From Microbacterium sp. BK668 (GTDB taxonomy: Bacteria > Actinomycetota > Actinomycetes > Actinomycetales > Microbacteriaceae), in contig NZ_SNWG01000001.1 in NCBI RefSeq assembly GCF_004362195.1, positions 2,604,001 to 2,668,000 of the forward strand: DNA of 64,000 bases, in the 5' to 3' direction. The notes beneath the pieces are model-generated. The model saw only the letters and a program-made list of their open reading frames with translations. It had not been told where the DNA came from and did not search any database. The stretch's first letter is position 1. Each line of letters begins with the position of its first letter. Positions 16,709 through 26,185 of this stretch are shown here, piece by piece. A program made the translations under genes and the position numbers.

Positions 16709-18190
16709 GTGTCAGATACCGAAAAGACCACGAGATCGGGCAGCGCCGCGAAGGTCGGAAACGCCGCGCTGTCCTGGACGACGATGGCGATCCTCATCGC
16801 CACCGCGGTCGCGAGCGTTCGCGGTCTTCCCGCCATGGCGCCGTACGGATGGGCGTCGATCTTCCTGTACGTCCTGCCCGCCATCGTCTTCATGGTGCCC
16901 GTCGCGATGGTCGCGGCCGAGCTGGCCAGCGGCTGGAAGGGCGGCGTCTTCGTCTGGGCCAAGGAGGCGTTCGGCGACCGGATCGGGTTCGTCGCCATCT
17001 GGCAGCAGTGGATCCAGAACGTCGTCTGGTACCCCGCGCAGCTGGCGTTCTTCGCGTCCGCGCTCGCCTACGTCTTCAACCCGGCGCTGGCCAACAACGG
17101 CCTGTTCACGGGCTTCGTGATCCTCATCGTGTACTGGTTCTCGACCCTCATCGCCTTCCGCGGCGTGAAGGCGTTCGCGGGGGTCAGCAAGTGGGGCTTC
17201 CTCGCAGGCACGATCGTCCCGTCGCTCGGCCTCGTCCTCTTCGCGATCCTGTTCCTCACCAGCGGCGGCCAGTCCTCGCTCCCGCCGGTGAGCGAGGCGC
17301 AGTGGCTCCCGACGTGGACGGGCCTGGCGAGCATCGTGCTCATCGTCAGCAACTTCCTGTCCTACGCGGGCATGGAGATGAACGCCGTGCACGTCAACGA
17401 GATGCAGAACCCGGCCAAGAACTTCCCGAAGGCCATCGTCCTGGCCGCGATCGTCATCCTCATCGTCTTTATCTTCCCGACCCTTGCGATCTCGGTCGGG
17501 GTCCCGGCGAACGACGTGAACCTGACGCAGGGGGTGCTGCAGGCATTCGACGTCTTCTTCACGCAGCTCGGCATGCCGTGGGCGACGACCGTCATGTCGC
17601 TGCTCATCGTTTTCGGCATCCTCGCCTCCGTCGTCACCTGGATCCCCGGTCCCAGCAAGGGTCTCCTGATGGTCGGGCGCCAGGGCTACCTGCCGCCCTC
17701 GCTGCAGAGGACGAACCAGTACGACATGCAGGTGCCGATCATGGTGGTGCAGGGTGTCATCGTGACGATCCTGGCCCTGCTGTTCGCGATCGTGCCGTCG
17801 GTGCAGAGCGTGTTCTGGGTCTTCTCCGCGATGGCGGTGCAGCTCTACCTGATCATGTACATGATCATGTTCCTCGCGGCGATGCGGCTGCGCCGCACGC
17901 ATCCCGACGTGAAGCGCGGCTTCCGCGTGCCGGCGATGCCGCTGTTCGGCTGGGTGGGCTTCTTCGCGAGCCTGCTGGCCTTCCTCATCGGCTTCGTCGA
18001 GCCGTCCAGCAGCACGATGGGCCAGCCCTGGTACTCGCTGCTGCTCGTCGCGGGGATCGTCGTGCTCGGCATCTGGCCGTTCATCCTCTATGCGATGCGC
18101 AAGCCGAGCTGGAAGATCCACCCCGACGTGTCGCACAAGCACGAGGACGGAGACGCGGATCTGACCAAGACGAAGGCCACGGCATCCTGA
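16709..18190 (+). CDS. gadC: Glutamate/GABA antiporter-type APC transporter
   Basis: A 493-residue APC-superfamily transporter with about twelve membrane helices. The sequence, for example WTTMAILIATAVASVRGLPAMA and FLSYAGMEMNAVHVNE, resembles GadC, which imports glutamate in exchange for the GABA made by glutamate decarboxylase and so removes protons from acidified cytoplasm. The adjacent decarboxylase gene makes this assignment strong. A charged cytoplasmic tail (HKHEDGDADLTKTK) closes the protein. In E. coli GadC the C-terminal tail acts as a pH plug, but this tail is not obviously homologous. The GTG start follows a GAGGGAG site. About 60 bases separate it from gadB with no terminator. 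Confidence 0.88.
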   Translation: MSDTEKTTRSGSAAKVGNAALSWTTMAILIATAVASVRGLPAMAPYGWASIFLYVLPAIVFMVPVAMVAAELASGWKGGVFVWAKEAFGDRIGFVAIWQQWIQNVVWYPAQLAFFASALAYVFNPALANNGLFTGFVILIVYWFSTLIAFRGVKAFAGVSKWGFLAGTIVPSLGLVLFAILFLTSGGQSSLPPVSEAQWLPTWTGLASIVLIVSNFLSYAGMEMNAVHVNEMQNPAKNFPKAIVLAAIVILIVFIFPTLAISVGVPANDVNLTQGVLQAFDVFFTQLGMPWATTVMSLLIVFGILASVVTWIPGPSKGLLMVGRQGYLPPSLQRTNQYDMQVPIMVVQGVIVTILALLFAIVPSVQSVFWVFSAMAVQLYLIMYMIMFLAAMRLRRTHPDVKRGFRVPAMPLFGWVGFFASLLAFLIGFVEPSSSTMGQPWYSLLLVAGIVVLGIWPFILYAMRKPSWKIHPDVSHKHEDGDADLTKTKATAS

Positions 18191-18250
18191 GCGCCCTTCG
18201 CGCACACCCGCAGAACTGACTCGACACCGGAAAAGGAAGAGAAGAGCACA

Positions 18251-19645
18251 ATGCTGCACCACCGCGACAACATCCGCGACGAGATCCTGGACGAGGTCTT
18301 CGCCTCGACCGACCTGTCGGTCTCGATGCCGAAGTACCGCATGCCCGAGAAGGAGCACCTCGCCAGGCACGCCTATCAGGTCGTGTCCGACGAGCTCATG
18401 ATGGACGGCAACTCGCGGCAGAACCTCGCGACGTTCTGCCAGACCTGGCTCGAGCCCGAGGTGCGCCTCCTCATGGCCGAGACGCTCGACAAGAACATGA
18501 TCGACAAGGACGAGTACCCGCAGACGGCGGCGATCGAGGAGCGCTGCGTGCACATCCTCGCCGACCTGTGGAACTCGCCCGACGCGGTGAACACCCTCGG
18601 CACGTCGACGACGGGCTCGAGCGAAGCGGCGATGCTCGGCGGCATGGCGCTGCTGTGGAACTGGCGCGCACGCCGGCGCGCAGCGGGCAAGCCGACCGAC
18701 AAGCCGAACCTCATCACGGGTCCGGTCCAGGTCTGCTGGCACAAGTTCGCGCGGTACTGGGACGTCGAGCTCCGCGAGATCCCGATGGACGGCGACCGTT
18801 TCCTCATGACGCCGGAGGAGGTCCTCACGCGCGTCGACGAGAACACCATCGGCGTCGTCCCGACCCTCGGGGTCACCTTCACCGGCGGCTACGAGCCGGT
18901 GCAGGCCGTGAGCGAGGCGCTGGACCAGCTGCAGGCGGAGAAGGGACTGGACATCCCGATCCACGTCGACGGGGCCAGCGGCGGCTTCCTCGCACCGTTC
19001 ACGGCGCCCGACATCGTGTGGGACTTCCGCCTGCCGCGCGTCAAGTCGATCAACACCTCCGGGCACAAGTTCGGGCTCGCGCCGCTCGGTGTCGGCTGGG
19101 TCGTGTGGCGGGATGCCGCAGACCTGCCGGAGGACCTGATCTTCAACGTGAACTACCTCGGCGGCAACATGCCGACGTTCGCGCTGAACTTCTCCCGCCC
19201 CGGCGGGCAGATCGTCGCGCAGTACTACAACTTCCTGCGCCTCGGTCGCGAGGGATACCGCAAGGTCCAGCAGTCCTGCTACGACACCGCGATGTACCTC
19301 GCCGACGAGATCGACAAGCTCGGCCACTTCGACATCATCAACGCAGGCCGTCCCGACGAGGGCATTCCGGCGGTGTCGTGGAAGCTCAAGGACGGCGTCG
19401 ACCACGCGTTCACGCTGTTCGACCTCGCCGACCGGCTCCGCGCCCGCGGCTGGCAGGTGCCCGCCTACACGATGCCGCCGAACCGGGAGGACCTGCCGAT
19501 CCAGCGCATCCTCGTGCGCGCCGGCTTCAGCCGTGACGAGGCATCCCTCCTCATGGACGACTACCGCGACGCGATCGCCCACTTCGACAAGCACCCCATC
19601 ACGGTGCCGATGAGCGAGGAGGAGGCGGGAGCCTTCCACCACTGA
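18251..19645 (+). CDS. gadB: Glutamate decarboxylase
   Basis: GadB is a PLP-dependent enzyme that converts glutamate and a proton to GABA and CO2. The 464-residue length matches the family. Lys273 in [10 protein letters not shown] binds PLP (E. coli GadB uses Lys276), and [13 protein letters not shown] supplies the cofactor Asp. The C-terminal end [14 protein letters not shown] resembles the pH-responsive tail of GadB. A GGAAAAGGAAGAGAAG purine-rich site precedes the ATG. With the antiporter directly upstream this forms an acid-resistance unit. The gene is followed by a stable hairpin at 19656. Confidence 0.95.
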   Translation: MLHHRDNIRDEILDEVFASTDLSVSMPKYRMPEKEHLARHAYQVVSDELMMDGNSRQNLATFCQTWLEPEVRLLMAETLDKNMIDKDEYPQTAAIEERCVHILADLWNSPDAVNTLGTSTTGSSEAAMLGGMALLWNWRARRRAAGKPTDKPNLITGPVQVCWHKFARYWDVELREIPMDGDRFLMTPEEVLTRVDENTIGVVPTLGVTFTGGYEPVQAVSEALDQLQAEKGLDIPIHVDGASGGFLAPFTAPDIVWDFRLPRVKSINTSGHKFGLAPLGVGWVVWRDAADLPEDLIFNVNYLGGNMPTFALNFSRPGGQIVAQYYNFLRLGREGYRKVQQSCYDTAMYLADEIDKLGHFDIINAGRPDEGIPAVSWKLKDGVDHAFTLFDLADRLRARGWQVPAYTMPPNREDLPIQRILVRAGFSRDEASLLMDDYRDAIAHFDKHPITVPMSEEEAGAFHH

Positions 19646-19655
19646 GCGGGCTCGA

Positions 19656-19694
19656 GGGGCGGTCCGGGCGGCATTCGGCGGCTCGGACCGCCCC
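19656..19694 (+). terminator. Terminator after gadB
   Basis: An 11-bp perfect stem (GGGGCGGTCCG at 19656-19666 with 19684-19694) encloses a 17-base loop and is followed by TTCGG. It begins ten bases after the gadB stop. Confidence 0.65.
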
Positions 19695-19705
19695 TTCGGC
19701 ATCGC

Positions 19706-19711
19706 TACCAT
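19706..19711 (+). promoter_or_regulatory. -10 box for the gene at 19718
   Basis: TACCAT ends six bases before the GTG at 19718, immediately after the gadB terminator. Confidence 0.5.
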
Positions 19712-19717
19712 CGGAGG

Positions 19718-20359
19718 GTGACCCGGCCCCCTCGCCCCCTGCGCCTGCGCCGCGAGGCGTGGGGCTTCATGATCGGATCGGCATGCTTCGCGGTCGGCGC
19801 CGTGCCCGCCTACGCCGACGCCGTCGGCCCCGTATGGAGTTCGGCGACGTTCTTCCTGGGCTCGATCTTCTTCACCCTCGCCGCCCTCATCCAGCTCGCG
19901 CTGAGCGGGAGGCGTCCGCCCGAACGTCCGCTGCAGGGAGCGGATGCCGCGGACTGGTGGAGCGCCGCGATCCAGTTCGTCGGCACGCTCCTGTTCAACC
20001 TGAGCACCGCCGCGGTGCTCGTGCAGGCCGTCGCGTCGCCGGCGCAGGAGCTGACCGGATGGCGGCCGGACGCGTGGGGCTCGATCGCCTTCCTCATCTC
20101 GAGCACCCTCGCCCTGGTCGCCGCGAACCGCAGCGGTGAGCTGTGGGATCCGCTCGCCCGCACGTGGCACGGCACGTTCCTCAACATGGTCGGCTCGATC
20201 GCGTTCGGCTTCTCGGCGGTCGGCGCGTACGTGCTCCCCGCGACGGGCGATCTGCGCAACCTCGAGTGGGCGGATCTCGGCACCTTCCTCGGTGCGATCT
20301 GCTTCTTCCTGGCCGCCGCGCTGGCGCGCCGGAATACCGAGCACGACGCTCCGCGTTAG
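19718..20359 (+). CDS. YrhK-like membrane protein
   Basis: A 213-residue protein with about six hydrophobic segments. It contains repeated patterns such as FMIGSACFAVGAVPAYAD followed by FLGSIFFTLAALIQL, and again FLISSTLALVAANR. The pattern of short paired helices resembles the YrhK domain, a membrane module of unknown function. It begins at a GTG with a TACCAT box six bases upstream and lies just before a thioredoxin-fold gene, with seven bases between. I cannot assign a biochemical role. Confidence 0.7.
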   Translation: MTRPPRPLRLRREAWGFMIGSACFAVGAVPAYADAVGPVWSSATFFLGSIFFTLAALIQLALSGRRPPERPLQGADAADWWSAAIQFVGTLLFNLSTAAVLVQAVASPAQELTGWRPDAWGSIAFLISSTLALVAANRSGELWDPLARTWHGTFLNMVGSIAFGFSAVGAYVLPATGDLRNLEWADLGTFLGAICFFLAAALARRNTEHDAPR

Positions 20360-20366
20360 GCCTGAC

Positions 20367-21047
20367 GTGACGGAAGCCATCAAGATCGACGTGTGGAGCG
20401 ACATCGCCTGCCCCTGGTGCTACATCGGCAAGCGCAATCTCGAGAAGGGACTGGCCGATGCATCCACCGATGACGACGCCCCCGTCGTGGAGGTGACGTA
20501 CCACTCCTTCGAGCTCTCGCCCGACACGCCGGTCGACTTCGAGGGCGGCGAAGCGGACTACCTCGCGCGGCACAAGGGCATCACGGCGGATCAGGCGAAC
20601 GCCATGCTCGAGCGCGTCACAGGCGTCGCCGCCGAGGCCGGCCTGGAGTACCGGTTCGACCTCCTGAAGCACACCAACACCGTGAAGGCGCACGAGCTGC
20701 TGCACTTCGCGAAGGAGCAGGGCCGTCAGCTCGAGCTCGCCGAGCGGCTGATGTCGGCCTACTTCACCGAGGGCCGTCACCTCGGTCAGGAGGACGAGCT
20801 CGTCGCGCTCGCCGCGGAAGCCGGACTCGAGGCCGACGCCGCCCGCGAAGCGCTGCGCAGCGGCCGGTACTTCGCGGCCGTGCGGGCGGATCAGGCGCAG
20901 GCGGCCGCGTACGGCATCGGCGGCGTCCCGTTCTTCCTCATCGACGGCAAGTACGGCGTGTCGGGGGCCCAGCCCCCCGTGGCGTTCGCGCAGATCGCGC
21001 GCCAGGTCTGGGCCGAGCGCCGCGAGGTCGGGGAGGATGCCGCCTGA
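20367..21047 (+). CDS. DsbA-family (FrnE-like) thiol oxidoreductase
   Basis: The 226-residue protein is a DsbA-like thioredoxin fold with the active site CPWC (Cys15, Cys18) in DIACPWCYIGK and a helical insertion between the two halves of the fold. The cis-Pro loop GIGGVPFFLI is typical. It has no signal peptide, so it is a cytosolic FrnE-type oxidoreductase and not a secreted disulphide catalyst. FrnE relatives are linked to polyketide oxidation or oxidative-stress tolerance. The GTG at 20367 is chosen because it directly follows the previous stop. A convergent glutathione peroxidase gene is next. Confidence 0.9.
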   Translation: MTEAIKIDVWSDIACPWCYIGKRNLEKGLADASTDDDAPVVEVTYHSFELSPDTPVDFEGGEADYLARHKGITADQANAMLERVTGVAAEAGLEYRFDLLKHTNTVKAHELLHFAKEQGRQLELAERLMSAYFTEGRHLGQEDELVALAAEAGLEADAAREALRSGRYFAAVRADQAQAAAYGIGGVPFFLIDGKYGVSGAQPPVAFAQIARQVWAERREVGEDAA

Positions 21048-21062
21048 CCCGCGCCAGCGGGC

Positions 21063-21566
21063 CTACGCGGGCAGGTTCTTCTCGATGACCTCGACGATCG
21101 CGGGGTCGTCGGGCTTCACGTTCGGCCGGAACCGGTGCATCTCGCCGCCGGGCGTCAGCACGAACTTCTCGAAGTTCCACAGCACCGGACCGTGCTTGCC
21201 CTCGGCGTCGCGGGCCTTCTTGAGCGCCTTGAAGAGGGGCGCCGCCTTGCCGCCGTTGACCTTCACCTTGTCGAACACGGGGAAGGTGACGCCCCACGTG
21301 ACGGAGCAGTACTCGAGGATCTCGTCCATCGAACCCGGCTCCTGACCGGCGAACTGATTGCACGGAAAGCCGAGCACCGTGAAGCCGCGGTCGGCGTAGG
21401 CACGCTGCAGCTGCTCGAGCTGCTCGTACTGGGGCGTCAGCCCGCACCGCGATGCGACGTTCACCACCATGAGCACCGAGTCGCCGTAGTCGGCGAGGGT
21501 CTTGCTCTCGCCGTCTGCGGTCTGGAAGGGGATGTCGCGGAGCGAGACGTCGACGGCCTGGGTCAT
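21063..21566 (-). CDS. Glutathione peroxidase family (thioredoxin-dependent type)
   Basis: A 167-residue peroxidase with the catalytic tetrad visible: Cys41 in NVASRCGLT, Gln71 in CNQF, Trp130 and Asn131 in WNFEKF. It reduces hydrogen peroxide and organic hydroperoxides. Actinobacteria usually lack glutathione, so thioredoxin or mycothiol-linked reductants are likely; this is inference. The Cys in the FPCNQF motif could serve as the resolving Cys. The active site uses Cys, not selenocysteine. A TAGCCT box lies seven bases before its ATG. Confidence 0.93.
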   Translation of the reverse strand: MTQAVDVSLRDIPFQTADGESKTLADYGDSVLMVVNVASRCGLTPQYEQLEQLQRAYADRGFTVLGFPCNQFAGQEPGSMDEILEYCSVTWGVTFPVFDKVKVNGGKAAPLFKALKKARDAEGKHGPVLWNFEKFVLTPGGEMHRFRPNVKPDDPAIVEVIEKNLPA

Positions 21567-21573
21567 GTCTCCC

Positions 21574-21579
21574 AGGCTA
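21574..21579 (-). promoter_or_regulatory. -10 box for the glutathione peroxidase gene
   Basis: TAGCCT on the minus strand ends seven bases before the ATG at 21566. The divergent dusB promoter lies 38 bases away. Confidence 0.45.
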
Positions 21580-21616
21580 TGCCGTCCTCCACAGGCGGCG
21601 GCTCGATTTCGTCTGG

Positions 21617-21622
21617 GAGAAT
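21617..21622 (+). promoter_or_regulatory. -10 box for dusB
   Basis: GAGAAT ends six bases before the ATG at 21629, with a GGAGGG stretch between box and start. Confidence 0.45.
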
Positions 21623-21628
21623 GGAGGG

Positions 21629-22807
21629 ATGACGACCGCCCTCGCTCCGGCCCCTGCGCTGCGCATCGGGCCCATCGAGCTCGATGCGCCCGTCGTGCTG
21701 GCTCCCATGGCCGGAATCACCAACACCGCCTTCCGGCGCCTGTGCCGCGAATACGGCGCGGGGCTCTACGTGAGCGAGATGATCACGTCCCGCGCACTCG
21801 TCGAGCGCAACGCGACGACGATGCGTCTCATCACCCACCACGAGTCCGAGACGCCGCGCTCGATCCAGCTCTACGGCGTCGACCCGAAGACGGTGTCCGA
21901 GGCGGTGCGCATCCTCGTCGCCGAGGACCGCGCCGATCACATCGACCTGAACTTCGGATGCCCCGTCCCGAAGGTGACGCGCAAGGGCGGGGGAGCCGCG
22001 CTGCCGTGGAAGCGCGACCTGTTCCGCGACATCGTGACCGGCGCCGTCCGCGCCGCCGGAGAGGTCCCGCTCACCATCAAGATGCGCAAAGGCATCGACT
22101 CCGATCACCTCACCTATCTCCAAGCGGGGCGCATCGGCGAGGACGCGGGCGTCGCGTCGATCGCGCTGCACGCGCGCACGGCCGCCGAGTTCTACTCGGG
22201 GGAGGCGGACTGGTCGGCCATCGCGAAGCTCAAGGAGACCGTCACGAGCGTCCCCGTGCTCGGCAACGGCGACATCTGGTCGGCCGACGACGCCGTGCGC
22301 ATGATGGCCGAGACCGGCTGCGACGGCGTGGTCGTCGGACGCGGATGCCTGGGGCGGCCCTGGCTCTTCGGCGACCTCGCCCGGGCCCTCGGCGGCCCGG
22401 CGAAACGCTCGGGGACCGGGGCATCGGGGCCGGTCGATGCGACGCTCGGCTTCGTCGCCGGGGCCTTCCGCCGTCATGCCGAGCTGCTCGTGGACTTCTT
22501 CGACGACGAGGACCGGGGCTGCCGCGACATCCGCAAGCACGTCGCCTGGTACTTCAAGGGGTACCCCGTGGGCGGCGACACCCGCGCTCGGCTCGCGACC
22601 GTGTCCAGCCTCGCCGAGATCGACGAGCTCCTGGCGACCCTCGACCTCCAGGCGCCGTACCCGGGGGCCGCGGCCGAGGGGCAGCGGGGACGAGCGGGAA
22701 GTCCCAAGCGGCCCGCCCTGCCGGACGGCTGGCTCCAGACGCGCGACCTCGGCGTCGAGGCATCCGCCGCGCTCGCCGAAGCGGAACTCGACCACAGTGG
22801 CGGCTGA
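21629..22807 (+). CDS. dusB: tRNA-dihydrouridine synthase (DusB type)
   Basis: Dus enzymes use FMN and NADPH to reduce uridines in the tRNA D loop. The 392-residue protein shows APMAGITNTAFRRLCREYGAG near the N-terminus, the DLNFGCPVPKVTRKGGGAAL segment with the catalytic Cys, IKMRKGID, and GNGDIWSADDA plus GRGCLGRPWLF for phosphate binding. The end has extra Gly/Arg-rich sequence. The last 11 bases overlap the dgt gene. dus-dgt-dnaG is a common actinobacterial order. Confidence 0.93.
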   Translation: MTTALAPAPALRIGPIELDAPVVLAPMAGITNTAFRRLCREYGAGLYVSEMITSRALVERNATTMRLITHHESETPRSIQLYGVDPKTVSEAVRILVAEDRADHIDLNFGCPVPKVTRKGGGAALPWKRDLFRDIVTGAVRAAGEVPLTIKMRKGIDSDHLTYLQAGRIGEDAGVASIALHARTAAEFYSGEADWSAIAKLKETVTSVPVLGNGDIWSADDAVRMMAETGCDGVVVGRGCLGRPWLFGDLARALGGPAKRSGTGASGPVDATLGFVAGAFRRHAELLVDFFDDEDRGCRDIRKHVAWYFKGYPVGGDTRARLATVSSLAEIDELLATLDLQAPYPGAAAEGQRGRAGSPKRPALPDGWLQTRDLGVEASAALAEAELDHSGG

Positions 22808-24173
22808 CCGCTCCCCGTCGCCGGCCGTGACCGGTGCGGTGGGTGTCGCGTCGGAGCGGCCGGAGGGCTATGACGACGCGTCTGCCGCGCGCTTCCACGT
22901 CGAGCGGCACCGGTCGCAGCGCGACGACTTCGCCCGCGATCGCGCCCGCGTTCTGCACTCCGCGGCGCTTCGGCGTCTCGCCGCCAAGACACAGGTGCTG
23001 AGCCCCGCGAGCCCCGCGGACTTCGCCCGCAACCGCCTGACGCACTCGCTCGAGGTGGCCCAGGTGGGGCGCGAGCTCGCGACGGCGCTGCGGCTCGCGC
23101 CCGACGTCGTCGATGCGGCGTGCCTGAGCCACGACCTCGGTCACCCGCCCTTCGGGCACAACGGCGAGCGTGCGCTCAACGACTGGGCGGAGGACGTGGG
23201 CGGGTTCGAGGGGAACGCGCAGACCCTTCGCATCCTGACGCGCCTGGAGCCCAAGGTCGTCGACGACGACGGCGTGAGCTTCGGGCTGAACCTCACCCGC
23301 GCGAGTCTCGACGCGACCTGCAAGTACCCGTGGACGGCGGATCATCCGCTTCCCGACCCGGGCGGTCGCCTGAAGTTCGGGGTGTACCCCGACGACGAGC
23401 ACGTCTTCCGGTGGATGCGCGCGGATGCGCCGGGGCGCGTCCGGTGCATCGAGGCGGAGGTGATGGATCTCTCCGACGACATCGCCTACTCCGTGCACGA
23501 CTTCGAGGACGCGATCGTCAACGGCTACCTCGACCCGGCGCTGCTTGCCGACCGGCGCCAGCACGAGTCACTGCTGACCGGCATCCAGGCGTGGGTCGGT
23601 TTCGACTTCGCGCGCGACGAACTCGCCGACGCCCTCTTCCGTCTCATGCGGATGCCGGAATGGATCCGCTCGTTCGACGGGACCCGGGCGGACCACGCCC
23701 GCCTCAAGAACCTCACGTCCGACCTGATCGGCCGATTCGCGCGCGCGGCGACGACCGCGACCCGCGAGTCGTATGCGCTGCCGGTGCTCACGCGCTACCG
23801 CGCCCACGTGGTCGTGCCGCGCGTCGTCGAGGCCGAGATGGCGGTGCTCAAGGGGATCGTCGGCACCGTTGTCGTGTCGATGGAGGGGCGCAAAGAGCTC
23901 TACAAAGAGCAGCGGCGCGTGCTCAAGCGGCTCGCGACGGCGCTGTGGGAGCACCCTGACGCGCTCGATCCGCTGTACGCGGCGGACTTCGAGGCGGCGG
24001 AGACGGATGCCGCGCGACGGCGCGTCATCGTCGATCAGGTCGCGAGCCTCACCGACCAGCTCGCCATCGCGTGGCACGGCCGGCTCGTCGGCGAGGTCGA
24101 CGCCGCGTCGATCGGCGTGTGGGCGCCGGGCTCCCCGAAGCCTCCTCGCCCCGCCGCCCGCGAGGGCGCCTGA
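22797..24173 (+). CDS. dgt: dGTP triphosphohydrolase-like HD protein
   Basis: A 458-residue HD-domain enzyme of the Dgt family, which cleaves dNTPs to nucleosides and triphosphate and so controls dNTP pools. The metal motif appears as RLTHSLEV with a later SHDLGHPPFGHNGE, and DLSDDIAYSVHDFEDAI supplies another metal ligand. The first 30 or so residues are a variable Pro/Ala/Ser-rich stretch. The GTG at 22797 overlaps dus, and a GTG 30 bases downstream is an alternative start. Its last base pair is shared with the dnaG ATG (TGATG), so translation is coupled. Substrate preference between dGTP and other dNTPs cannot be read here. Confidence 0.93.
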   Translation: MAADRSPSPAVTGAVGVASERPEGYDDASAARFHVERHRSQRDDFARDRARVLHSAALRRLAAKTQVLSPASPADFARNRLTHSLEVAQVGRELATALRLAPDVVDAACLSHDLGHPPFGHNGERALNDWAEDVGGFEGNAQTLRILTRLEPKVVDDDGVSFGLNLTRASLDATCKYPWTADHPLPDPGGRLKFGVYPDDEHVFRWMRADAPGRVRCIEAEVMDLSDDIAYSVHDFEDAIVNGYLDPALLADRRQHESLLTGIQAWVGFDFARDELADALFRLMRMPEWIRSFDGTRADHARLKNLTSDLIGRFARAATTATRESYALPVLTRYRAHVVVPRVVEAEMAVLKGIVGTVVVSMEGRKELYKEQRRVLKRLATALWEHPDALDPLYAADFEAAETDAARRRVIVDQVASLTDQLAIAWHGRLVGEVDAASIGVWAPGSPKPPRPAAREGA

Positions 24174-26032
24174 TGCCCGGGCGGATCCGCCAGGCCGATG
24201 TCGACGAGGTGAAGGCGCGGACGAACATCGCCGACATCATCGGGGAGCGCGTGGCGCTGAAGCCCGCCGGTGTCGGTGCTCTCAAAGGGCTCTGCCCGTT
24301 CCACGACGAGCGCAGCCCGAGCTTCAACGTCCGCCCGCAAGCGGGGTTCTACCACTGCTTCGGGTGCGGCGAGTCGGGCGACGTCTACTCGTTCCTGCGC
24401 AACCTCGACCACCTGTCGTTCACCGAGGCCGTGGAGCGCCTGGCGGGCCGGATCGGCTACACGCTGCACTACGAAGACGGCGGAGCGGCTCCCGAGAGCA
24501 CCGGACGCACGCGCCTGTACGCCGCGAACGCCGCGGCCGCGGACTTCTTCCGCGCTCAGCTCGCGGCGCCCGAGGCCGAGATCGCCCGCCGATTCCTCGG
24601 CGAGCGAGGCTTCGACGCGGGCGCGGCCGCCCACTTCGGCGTCGGGTTCGCACCCAAGGGGTGGTCGGGCATGCTCGACGCGCTCACGGCGCAGGGCTTC
24701 TCCCGCGACGACCTCACGGCGGCCGGGCTCGTGTCGCAGGGACAGCGGGGCGTGTACGACCGGTTCCGCGGCCGAGTGGTGTGGCCCATCCGCGACGTGA
24801 CGGGGCAGGTGCTCGGCTTCGGCGCGCGCCGCCTCTTCGATGACGACAACGGTCCGAAGTACCTCAACACGCCGGAGACGACGATCTACAAGAAGGCGCA
24901 GGTGCTCTACGGCCTCGACCTCGCCAAACGCGAGATAAGCCGCAGCCACCGGGTGGTCGTCGTCGAGGGCTACACCGACGTCATGGCCTGTCACCTCGCG
25001 GGCGTCACGACCGCCATCGCGACATGCGGCACCGCGTTCGGGTCCGACCACATCACCGTGCTCCGGCGCGTCATGGGCGACGACTCCGCGGCCGGCGAGG
25101 TGGTCTTCACGTTCGACCCCGACGCGGCGGGTCAGAAGGCCGCCCTTCGCGCCTTCGCCGACGCCAAGCGCTTCAATGCGCAGACCTATGTCGCCGTCGG
25201 TCCCGAGGGGCTGGATCCCTGCGACCTGCGGCTGCGGCGCGGCGACGGCGCGGTGAGATCCCTCATCGACACGAAATCGCCGATGGTCGAGTTCGTCCTC
25301 GATCAGCGCATCTCGGGGTTCGATCTGGCGAGCGTCGAGGGCCGCGTCGGCGCGCTTCGTGCCGCCGCGCCCGTCGTGGCGGAGCTGCGCGACCCCCTGC
25401 TGCAGCCCGAGTACGTGCGCGTCCTCGCACGGCGCCTCGGCATGGACACCGAGGACGTGCGCCGCGAGGTGGAGCGGGCCGGCCGCGCCGGCGACCGGGC
25501 TCCGGCCCGCCAGAGTGCCGATCGACCTTCCGACCACGCGGCGGATGCCCCGCCCGTCGTCCGCGTGACACTCGCCTCTCTGCCGCGCACCGCCGATGTC
25601 GCCCTCGAGCGGGACGCGCTCATGGGTCTTCTGCAGTTCGGGCACCGGCTGGATGCGCCGCTGCGCGACCGGGCCTTCTCCCTGCCGTTCCGCCACCCCG
25701 CGCTCGAGGCCGTCCGCGGCGCCGTCGCCCCGGGTGCCGCCGTGGACCGGCCGGGCTGGGCCGCGGCCGCCGTGGGTGCCGTGCGAGAGCCGTTCCGGTC
25801 GCTCGCCGCGGAGCTCCTCACGGCCGACTTCCCGGCCCTGACCGACGACGAGGCGGTGGCCTCGGCATCCTCTCTCTCGCGGCGCCTCATCCAGCGCGCG
25901 CTCGACCGCGAGAAGGCCGAGCTCCTCGGTGCCATCCAGCGCGTTCCGCCGGACTCGGAGGAGGGGCGATCCATCCGGCTGCGCCTGCGCGAGCTGGACA
26001 TCGACCGCCAGCGGCTGACCGCCGAGGACTGA
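24173..26032 (+). CDS. dnaG: DNA primase
   Basis: DnaG makes the RNA primers for replication. The 619-residue protein has the CHC2 zinc finger (Cys41, His44, Cys62, Cys65 in CPFHDERSPS and HCFGCGESGD), the TOPRIM catalytic core with Glu265 in VVVVEGYTDVM and the later DPDAAG, and a C-terminal DnaB-binding helical region after residue 430. The start overlaps the dgt stop. It is followed after about 150 bases by an ABC ATPase gene. That gap contains no recognisable promoter apart from a CAGGAT box six bases before the next start. Confidence 0.97.
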   Translation: MPGRIRQADVDEVKARTNIADIIGERVALKPAGVGALKGLCPFHDERSPSFNVRPQAGFYHCFGCGESGDVYSFLRNLDHLSFTEAVERLAGRIGYTLHYEDGGAAPESTGRTRLYAANAAAADFFRAQLAAPEAEIARRFLGERGFDAGAAAHFGVGFAPKGWSGMLDALTAQGFSRDDLTAAGLVSQGQRGVYDRFRGRVVWPIRDVTGQVLGFGARRLFDDDNGPKYLNTPETTIYKKAQVLYGLDLAKREISRSHRVVVVEGYTDVMACHLAGVTTAIATCGTAFGSDHITVLRRVMGDDSAAGEVVFTFDPDAAGQKAALRAFADAKRFNAQTYVAVGPEGLDPCDLRLRRGDGAVRSLIDTKSPMVEFVLDQRISGFDLASVEGRVGALRAAAPVVAELRDPLLQPEYVRVLARRLGMDTEDVRREVERAGRAGDRAPARQSADRPSDHAADAPPVVRVTLASLPRTADVALERDALMGLLQFGHRLDAPLRDRAFSLPFRHPALEAVRGAVAPGAAVDRPGWAAAAVGAVREPFRSLAAELLTADFPALTDDEAVASASSLSRRLIQRALDREKAELLGAIQRVPPDSEEGRSIRLRLRELDIDRQRLTAED

Positions 26033-26185
26033 GCGCCGCGCACCGACCCGCGTGCCGTCCACCGCACGCCGAGTCAGCGGGCGAGCCCCCGGTCTCGAGC
26101 GGCCGGATGCTGTCTCGCGGCGCACATGACGGCTTGCAGGTCAAGGTCGTTGGCGGGATGGCTCGCCGCACGGCAGGATGAGTCC

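Noticed and set aside
16712..20404. 1230-codon minus-strand open frame opposite gadC, gadB and the YrhK-like gene
   Set aside because: Antisense shadow rich in Arg, Asp, His and Glu, a typical composition for the reverse frame of high-GC genes.
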